Under the pieces are notes generated by a model. That model did no database searches. It had not been told where the DNA came from and saw only the letters and a program-made list of their open reading frames with translations. From contig CAAFOA010000007.1 in assembly GCA_900764415.1 (NCBI GenBank), positions 1-12,500 on the forward strand: a DNA stretch of 12,500 nt. Reading direction: 5' to 3'. The translations under genes were made by a program, and so were the position numbers. Every line of letters starts with the position of its first letter. Position 1 is the stretch's first letter. Source of the DNA: an uncultured Collinsella sp. GTDB lineage: Bacteria; Actinomycetota; Coriobacteriia; Coriobacteriales; Coriobacteriaceae. Shown piece by piece: positions 6,343-12,500 of this stretch.

Positions 6343-7197
6343 ATGGGCAAAGCACTCAAGCGCTGGTGGCCGCTCTTTATGCTGCCCACGTGCCTGGCGT
6401 TTATGATCGGGTTCGTGATCCCTTTTATCCAGGGCTTCTATCTCTCGTTCTGCCAGTTTATTATCATTAGTAACGCGCACTTTGTCGGTATCGAGAACTA
6501 CGTGCGCGCGCTGTCCGATCCGCAGTTCTCCACGTCGTTCTTCTTTACCGTGGCGTTTGCCTTCCTGTCGACGGTGCTCATCAACGTGATCGCCCTGGCC
6601 ATTGCGCAGGCGCTCACCCGCAAGGCGCTCAAAGGCACCAACATTTTCCGTACGATCTTCTTTATGCCGAACCTGATCGGCGGCATCGTGCTGGGCTACA
6701 TTTGGCAGATTCTGATCAACTGCCTGCTCTCCAACGTGGGCGCCCAGCTCATCGCCCTTAACTCTGCTGCTGGCTTCTGGGGCCTTATCATCCTGACCCT
6801 GTGGCAGCAGGTCGGCTACATGATGATCATCTACATCGCTGGTCTGCAGTCCATTCCGTCCGACTACATCGAGGCCGCCAAGGTCGACGGTGCCACGGCA
6901 TGGCAGACGTTTTGGAAGGTTAAGATCCCTAACCTGATGCCGACCATCACCATCTGCCTGTTCCTGTCCATCACCAACGGCTTTAAGCTGTTCGACCAGA
7001 ACCTCGCCCTTACCGGCGGCGCCCCCGCGCACTCCACCGAGATGCTCGCCCTGAACATCTACAACACGTTCTATTCGCGTGCCGGTATCGCATGGCAGGG
7101 TATCGGTCAGGCTAAGGCGGTTATCTTCTGCATCCTGGTCGTGGCCATCTCCATGATTCAGCTTAAGGCCACGAGGTCCAAGGAGGTGCAGCAGTAA
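6343..7197 (+). CDS. Sugar ABC transporter permease, MalF/UgpA type
   Basis: This inner-membrane permease subunit forms half of the translocation channel. Its 284 residues are normal for short MalF-like (MsmF/UgpA) proteins without the long periplasmic insert of E. coli MalF. Hydrophobic spans occur near 10-35, 66-90, 107-128, 144-168, 200-215 and 257-273, giving about six helices. The EAA loop reads EAAKVDGATAWQTFWKVKIP (177-196) and docks to the ATPase. AAAGGA stands seven bases before the ATG. The TAA stop shares its last A with the next ATG (TAATG), so translation of the two permeases is probably coupled. The substrate follows that of the binding protein. Confidence 0.93.
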   Translation: MGKALKRWWPLFMLPTCLAFMIGFVIPFIQGFYLSFCQFIIISNAHFVGIENYVRALSDPQFSTSFFFTVAFAFLSTVLINVIALAIAQALTRKALKGTNIFRTIFFMPNLIGGIVLGYIWQILINCLLSNVGAQLIALNSAAGFWGLIILTLWQQVGYMMIIYIAGLQSIPSDYIEAAKVDGATAWQTFWKVKIPNLMPTITICLFLSITNGFKLFDQNLALTGGAPAHSTEMLALNIYNTFYSRAGIAWQGIGQAKAVIFCILVVAISMIQLKATRSKEVQQ

Positions 7198-8036
7198 TGA
7201 AACGCGATAAGGCTATTAACCGCGCGCTCTCGATTTTCTTTACGATCCTGTCGCTCGCGTGGATCTACCCCGTGTTCATGATTGCGCTCAATTCCTTTAA
7301 AAAGGCAACTGCAATCAGCACCACCACGGCATTCGATCTGCTCACGCCCGAGACGTTCAACGGCCTCGCAAACTACATGCACGCCCTTAACGAGCAGGGC
7401 TTTGCCTCGGCATTTATGTACTCGCTCATCATCACGGTCACGTCGGTCGTGCTGATTCTGGTGTGTTGCTCCATGTGCGCTTGGTACGTGGTTCGTGTCA
7501 ACAACAAGATCTCGAACTTCTTCTATTACCTGTTCGTGTTCTCGATGGTCGTGCCCTTCCAGATGCTCATGTTCACGCTGTCCAATTTGGCGGACCGCAT
7601 CGGCTTTAACACACCGTTCAACATCTGCTTTATCTACCTTGGCTTTGGCGCGGGCCTGGCGGTCTTTATGTTCGCCGGCTTTGTAAAGAACATCCCGCTC
7701 GAAATTGAGGAGGCAGCCATGATCGACGGCTGCAACCCGGTCCAGGTGTTCTTTAAGATCGTCCTCCCCATTATGAAGCCCACCTATCTTTCGGTCGGCA
7801 TTCTCGAGACCATGTGGGTCTGGAACGACTATCTGCTGCCCTACCTTACCCTCGACTCCACCAAGTACAGGACCATTCCTATCTTGATCCAGTACTTCCG
7901 CGGCGGCTACGGCCACGTCGAGCTCGGTCCCATGATGGCCTGCATCATGATGGTCGTTATCCCCATCGTCATCATGTACATCCTCTGCCAGAAGTACATC
8001 ATCGACGGCGTGGTGGCAGGTGCCGTCAAGGGCTGA
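7197..8036 (+). CDS. Sugar ABC transporter permease, MalG/UgpE type
   Basis: This is the second channel subunit, 279 residues, typical of the MalG/MsmG family. Hydrophobic helices are visible near 12-32, 72-98, 108-128, 141-162, 196-212 and 244-264. The EAA loop is EEAAMIDGCNPVQVFFKIVL (171-190), and the C-terminus ends in the family pattern QKYIIDGVVAGAVKG. Translation starts at the ATG overlapping the previous TAA by one base. A strong AGGAGGTG inside the end of the upstream gene, eight bases before the ATG, supports this start. It forms a heterodimer with the preceding permease. Confidence 0.94.
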   Translation: MKRDKAINRALSIFFTILSLAWIYPVFMIALNSFKKATAISTTTAFDLLTPETFNGLANYMHALNEQGFASAFMYSLIITVTSVVLILVCCSMCAWYVVRVNNKISNFFYYLFVFSMVVPFQMLMFTLSNLADRIGFNTPFNICFIYLGFGAGLAVFMFAGFVKNIPLEIEEAAMIDGCNPVQVFFKIVLPIMKPTYLSVGILETMWVWNDYLLPYLTLDSTKYRTIPILIQYFRGGYGHVELGPMMACIMMVVIPIVIMYILCQKYIIDGVVAGAVKG

Positions 8037-8060
8037 TGCCGTAACTGTTTTGCAAGTTTC

Positions 8061-8087
8061 TGCGGCGCCCCTCAGCGCGGCGCCGCA
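8061..8087 (+). other. Intercistronic stem-loop before ATPase gene
   Basis: A perfect 9-bp stem, TGCGGCGCC/GGCGCCGCA, with a 9-base loop lies in the 68-base gap between the second permease and the ATPase. AT-rich sequence but no T-run follows. It may act as an mRNA processing or stability element that sets ATPase expression apart from the permeases. GAAAGG serves as the ribosome site just after it. Confidence 0.65.
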
Positions 8088-8104
8088 TATCGAAAGGTAA
8101 AGAC

Positions 8105-9304
8105 ATGGCCGAGATCGTTCTCAAACATGTTCAGAAGGTGTATCCCAACAACGAGTCCAAAAAGAAGGGCTTCTTTGGCAAAAAGAAGAAGACCGAGGAG
8201 AAGAAGCACAACCTCAAGGTTACCGAGGACGGCGTGCTCGCGGTAGAGGACTTTAATCTCACCGTGCATGACCAGGAGTTTGTCGTTCTCGTTGGCCCGT
8301 CTGGCTGCGGCAAGTCCACGACGATGCGCATGGTCGCTGGCCTGGAGGACATCACTTCGGGCGACGTGCTCATCGACGGCAAGCGCGTCAACGACGTGGC
8401 GCCCAAGGACCGCGACATTGCCATGGTGTTCCAGAGCTATGCTCTGTACCCCAATATGACGGTGTACGAGAACATGGCGTTTACGCTTGAGCTCAAGAAG
8501 GTCCCCAAGGACGAGATCGACCGTAAGGTTCGCTCTGCTGCCGAGATCCTGGGCATTACCGAGTACCTCGACCGTAAGCCCAAGGCGCTCTCGGGCGGTC
8601 AGCGTCAGCGCGTCGCCATCGGCCGCGCCATCGTGCGTGACCCCAAGGTCTTCCTGATGGACGAGCCGCTGTCTAACCTGGACGCCAAGCTCCGTAACCA
8701 AATGCGTGCCGAGCTCATCAAGCTGCGTCACGAGATCAAGGGCACCTTTATCTACGTTACCCACGACCAGACCGAGGCCATGACCCTCGGCGATCGTATC
8801 GTGGTCATGAAGGACGGCGTCGTCCAGCAGATCGCCACCCCGCAGGAGGTCTTCAACCACCCCGCGAACATCTTCGTCGCCGGCTTTATCGGCGTGCCGC
8901 AGATGAACTTCTTCGATGCCCAGCTGGTGCACTCGGGCAACGGCTTTACCGTCAAGACCGAGGACATGAATGTGGCGCTCGCTCCCGAGACCTGCGCTCA
9001 GCTTGCTCTCAACTGGGACGGCGGCGACGTGAAGGAGATCACGGCCGGCGTGCGCCCCGAGCAGATTCTGCTTGCCGACAAGGACGAGGAGGGTGCGCTC
9101 CAGGGTACCGTCGAGGTGACCGAGCTCATGGGCTCGACCGAGCATGTCCACGTGACCGCTCCCGACGGCCAGTTTGTCCTGATCATTCCCGTTGTCGACC
9201 TTGAGGCCAAGGGTGCACTCAAGGCTGGCGACACCATCTGGTTCAAGTTCGAGAAGAACGCGACCCATCTCTTCGATAAGGTCTCTGGCAAGAACCTTAT
9301 CTAG
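8105..9304 (+). CDS. Sugar ABC transporter ATPase, MsmK/MalK/UgpC type
   Basis: This cytoplasmic ATPase powers the sugar importer. Walker A is GPSGCGKST (64-72), the Q-loop Q110, the signature LSGGQ (162-166), Walker B VFLMDEP (182-188), the D-loop SNLD (190-193) and the switch histidine H220. The C-terminal third (about 250-399) fits the MalK regulatory/TOBE region (MGSTEHVHV, then DTIWFKFE). Its 399 residues exceed the usual 360-380, mainly because of a Lys-rich insert at about 16-39 (KKKGFFGKKKKTEEKK) between the first two strands, before the Walker A loop. Fusion to the last permease was considered, but the gene has its own ATG and GAAAGG site. Such ATPases can serve several permease pairs, so this one may work beyond this operon. 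It is the last gene before a clear terminator. Confidence 0.95.
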   Translation: MAEIVLKHVQKVYPNNESKKKGFFGKKKKTEEKKHNLKVTEDGVLAVEDFNLTVHDQEFVVLVGPSGCGKSTTMRMVAGLEDITSGDVLIDGKRVNDVAPKDRDIAMVFQSYALYPNMTVYENMAFTLELKKVPKDEIDRKVRSAAEILGITEYLDRKPKALSGGQRQRVAIGRAIVRDPKVFLMDEPLSNLDAKLRNQMRAELIKLRHEIKGTFIYVTHDQTEAMTLGDRIVVMKDGVVQQIATPQEVFNHPANIFVAGFIGVPQMNFFDAQLVHSGNGFTVKTEDMNVALAPETCAQLALNWDGGDVKEITAGVRPEQILLADKDEEGALQGTVEVTELMGSTEHVHVTAPDGQFVLIIPVVDLEAKGALKAGDTIWFKFEKNATHLFDKVSGKNLI

Positions 9305-9444
9305 GCCCGGTGCATCCAGGCCCTCCTTTTGGGCGACTGCGGCTTTGCCATCCTTTTGCCGTGGTCACATATAAGGCTCCCCTCCCGTCCACTGGGCGAG
9401 AGGGGAGCCTTTCTTTATGACGGGGCTGTCTGGTCGGTCGTTTG
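9305..9444. other. Gene-free stretch before the repeat array
   Basis: This is the first part of a 536-base gap (9305-9840) between convergent operons. No supported coding region was seen. It contains the ABC operon terminator and short T-rich patches. A small GCCC/GGGC hairpin around 9318-9332 is too weak to call. Confidence 0.4.
9373..9411 (+). terminator. Rho-independent terminator of the ABC operon
   Basis: Stem AAGGCTCCCCT (9373-9383) pairs perfectly with AGGGGAGCCTT (9401-9411) across a 17-base loop and runs into TTCTTTAT. It lies about 70 bases after the ATPase stop. The A-rich left side makes some activity from the other direction possible. Confidence 0.88.
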
Positions 9445-9499
9445 TCTCGATTTGTAACAAGTAGAGGATCGAATTGGCTTTAGATGTTACAGGACGAGA
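9445..9499. repeat. Array unit 1
   Basis: Left arm TCTCGATTTGTAACA (9445-9459), right arm TGTTACAGGACGAGA (9485-9499). It is the most diverged pairing: the bases after TCTCG do not match perfectly. The interior is AGTAGAGGATCGAATTGG followed by CTTTAGA. Confidence 0.88.
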
Positions 9500-9524
9500 T
9501 TGAGTTGAGCCGCCTGTCCTTTCA

Positions 9525-9579
9525 TCTCGATCTGTAACACGAAGGACTGATTTCGGTAGTTACCTGTTACAGAACGAGA
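9525..9579. repeat. Array unit 2
   Basis: Left arm TCTCGATCTGTAACA (9525-9539), right arm TGTTACAGAACGAGA (9565-9579). The interior contains CTGATTTCGG, shared with unit 3. Confidence 0.88.
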
Positions 9580-9604
9580 TTGTTTTAGCCGGCTTATCCA
9601 TTTG

Positions 9605-9659
9605 TCTCGATCTGTAACAGTAAGGGCGGATTTCGGACGTTAGATGTTACAGATTGAGA
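9605..9659. repeat. Array unit 3
   Basis: Left arm TCTCGATCTGTAACA (9605-9619), right arm TGTTACAGATTGAGA (9645-9659). One C-A mismatch in an otherwise paired 15-bp stem; the interior has GGATTTCGG and GTTAGA. Confidence 0.88.
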
Positions 9660-9685
9660 TAAACCCTAGGGAAAGAACCGGTTTG

Positions 9686-9740
9686 TCTTGATCTGTAGCA
9701 GGTAGGACCGTTTTGGCCGAATAGGTGTTACAGATTGAGA
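9686..9740. repeat. Array unit 4
   Basis: Left arm TCTTGATCTGTAGCA (9686-9700), right arm TGTTACAGATTGAGA (9726-9740). The left arm carries two changes that become T-A and G-T pairs with the right arm, so pairing is nearly kept. The spacer before it is one base longer than the others. Confidence 0.85.
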
Positions 9741-9781
9741 CGATTTAGTCGAGGCGGCTCACAGGGGCAACGCACGGGCAC

Positions 9782-9813
9782 AAAAAACGGAGCCGTGTTG
9801 CCACGACTCCGTT
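9782..9813 (-). terminator. Rho-independent terminator of the phosphorylase gene
   Basis: On the minus strand, AACGGAGTCGTG pairs with CACGGCTCCGTT around a GCAA tetraloop (one T-G wobble), followed at once by a run of T (six in all, counting two in the stem). It lies 27 bases after the phosphorylase stop. It is convergent with the ABC operon terminator on the other side of the repeat array. Confidence 0.92.
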
Positions 9814-9840
9814 CCTCAAGAGGATGGTAAGGGGAATGGG

Positions 9841-12108
<2,268 letters not shown>

Positions 12109-12235
12109 GTTTCCTCCTGTGATGGGTTGATTACATGTCAGAAATTCAAAAGAAGCCCGCGCGAGGGATTGGAATGGCCTCGCGCGGGGAAACGGACGCG
12201 TCCGCACGATGGAATGGGGTCGGGTGCGGTGGCTC
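12109..12235 (-). other. malQ-glgP intergenic region
   Basis: This 127-base gap on the minus-strand operon holds the malQ terminator-like hairpin and a perfect 12-bp palindrome, CGGACGCGTCCG (12193-12204). It ends with the AGGAGG ribosome site (12113-12118). A TGTAAT between hairpin and ribosome site resembles a -10, but no -35 stands at the right distance. I see no small gene. Confidence 0.4.
12145..12188 (-). terminator. Terminator-like hairpin after malQ
   Basis: CCCGCGCGAGG (12156-12166) and CCTCGCGCGGG (12178-12188) form a perfect 11-bp stem with an 11-base loop. Read on the minus strand, the stem is followed by CTTCTTTTG, an imperfect T-tract. It may end malQ transcription, act as a leaky attenuator before the phosphorylase gene, or simply stabilise the malQ message. 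Confidence 0.7.
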
Positions 12236-12428
12236 CTATTGGGGAAGCTCAATTTCGGCTTCCGACGGAATGCGGAAGTAGGTTTCGGTCCAGTCGGTGA
12301 GCTTGTGCTCGAGCTCGCGGGTGATGGCGCCATCGAGCATGCGCCAGGTCCAGTTGCCGCCCAGGGTGGCGGGGGTGTTGATGCGTGCCTCGTTGCCCAG
12401 GTTGAGCAGGTCTTGCATGGTGTAGATA
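12236..12428 (-). CDS. malQ: 4-alpha-glucanotransferase (amylomaltase), 3' end only
   Basis: This is the C-terminal 63 residues of a GH77 amylomaltase, which disproportionates malto-oligosaccharides so that phosphorylase can work on longer chains. MQDLLNLGNEARINTPATLG followed by GNWTWRM is the hallmark C-terminal block of MalQ. The stop TAA... end of the frame is at 12236, after ELPQ. The gene continues to the right of genomic position 12428 but is cut there by the contig end: the next bases are sequencing adapter, so the reading frame that runs on into it (starting MQRSLVGSEMCIRDS) is artificial and must not be annotated. It is probably in one operon with the phosphorylase gene downstream. 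Confidence 0.9.
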
Positions 12429-12500
12429 CTGTCTCTTATACACATCTCCGAGCCCACGAGACTACGCTGCATCTCGTATGCCGTCTTCTGCTTGAAAAAA
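12429..12500. other. Illumina Nextera adapter contamination
   Basis: Non-genomic. It reads, in order, the Tn5 mosaic end CTGTCTCTTATACACATCT (12429-12447), the Nextera read-2 adapter CCGAGCCCACGAGAC (12448-12462), an 8-base index TACGCTGC (12463-12470, matching i7 N721 as I remember it), the P7 part ATCTCGTATG + CCGTCTTCTGCTTG (12471-12494), and A6 (12495-12500), typical of reading past the end of a fragment. The contig was extended into untrimmed read-through. Confidence 0.99.

Larger units (their letters stand above)
9445..9740. repeat. Array of four 55-bp inverted repeats, 80-bp period
   Basis: A 15-bp motif, consensus TCTCGATCTGTAACA, occurs eight times in strictly alternating orientation. 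Forward copies start at 9445, 9525, 9605 and 9686; reverse copies (TGTTACAG.N.GAGA form) start at 9485, 9565, 9645 and 9726. Each pair spans exactly 55 bp with a 25-base interior, and pairs are separated by 25, 25 and 26 bases. The interiors resemble one another (GATTTCGG in units 2 and 3), as do the first two spacers (TTG, then TTAGCCG-like), so this is a diverged 80-bp tandem repeat in which the arms are best conserved. It lies between two convergent terminators. It is REP/BIME-like in placement. Function unknown. Confidence 0.92.

Noticed and set aside
8072..9268. 398-codon open frame on the minus strand
   Set aside because: It is a shadow of the ABC ATPase gene, whose Walker and signature motifs are on the plus strand.
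9445..9740. CRISPR array
   Set aside because: The 15-bp motif alternates orientation, the intervals are related to one another, and there are no cas genes. Direct repeats of 24-37 bp with unique spacers are not seen.
12109..12333. 75-residue N-terminal extension of the phosphorylase
   Set aside because: The extension is low-complexity (Ser/Pro/Arg), overlaps the malQ end in another frame and crosses a terminator-like hairpin. ATG 12108 has a strong AGGAGG site.
12236..12472. Complete 78-residue small protein
   Set aside because: Its first 15 or so residues come from Nextera adapter sequence. Only the C-terminal 63 residues, the MalQ tail, are genomic.

Overview
The window looks like the end of a draft contig from a high-GC Gram-positive gut actinobacterium of the Coriobacteriia, most likely Collinsella. 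This rests on the G+C-rich coding sequence, the codon choice, a Tat-exported lipoprotein sugar binder and the general look of the proteins. It is a recognition-based guess, not a search result. The theme is uptake and breakdown of alpha-glucosides and alpha-glucans.

Left part (1-3907). Two genes lie on the minus strand. One is a polyprenyl diphosphate synthase (88-1113). The other is an 816-residue protein (1230-3680) that joins a PTS EIIC channel, an EIIB phosphotransfer domain and a complete HAD-type phosphatase in one chain. A divergent control region (3681-3907) separates the PTS gene from a plus-strand GntR/UTRA regulator resembling TreR (3908-4627).

Middle part (4628-9304). A very strong terminator follows the regulator gene. 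After it comes a promoter/leader region with two TTGT-N4-ACAA dyads and a structured 5' leader. It feeds a four-gene carbohydrate ABC transporter operon: Tat lipoprotein binding protein, two permeases with TAATG overlap, and an MsmK/MalK-type ATPase. Hairpins sit in two of the intercistronic gaps, and a terminator closes the operon at 9373-9411.

Right part (9305-12500). A 536-base gap between convergent operons holds a striking array: eight copies of a 15-bp motif in alternating orientation, spaced every 40 bp (four 55-bp inverted repeats with an 80-bp period). Beyond it, on the minus strand, are a glycogen/maltodextrin phosphorylase gene (glgP/malP) and the 3' end of 4-alpha-glucanotransferase (malQ). 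The last 72 bases (12429-12500) are not genomic. They are Illumina Nextera adapter, index and P7 sequence plus poly-A, so malQ is cut by the contig end.

How it could fit together (inference). The ABC system imports maltodextrins, which MalQ and the phosphorylase convert to glucose and glucose-1-phosphate. The PTS fusion imports and phosphorylates an alpha-glucoside, which its own HAD domain may dephosphorylate. GTTTAAACAA-type sites in both control regions suggest that the TreR-like regulator may couple the two uptake routes.
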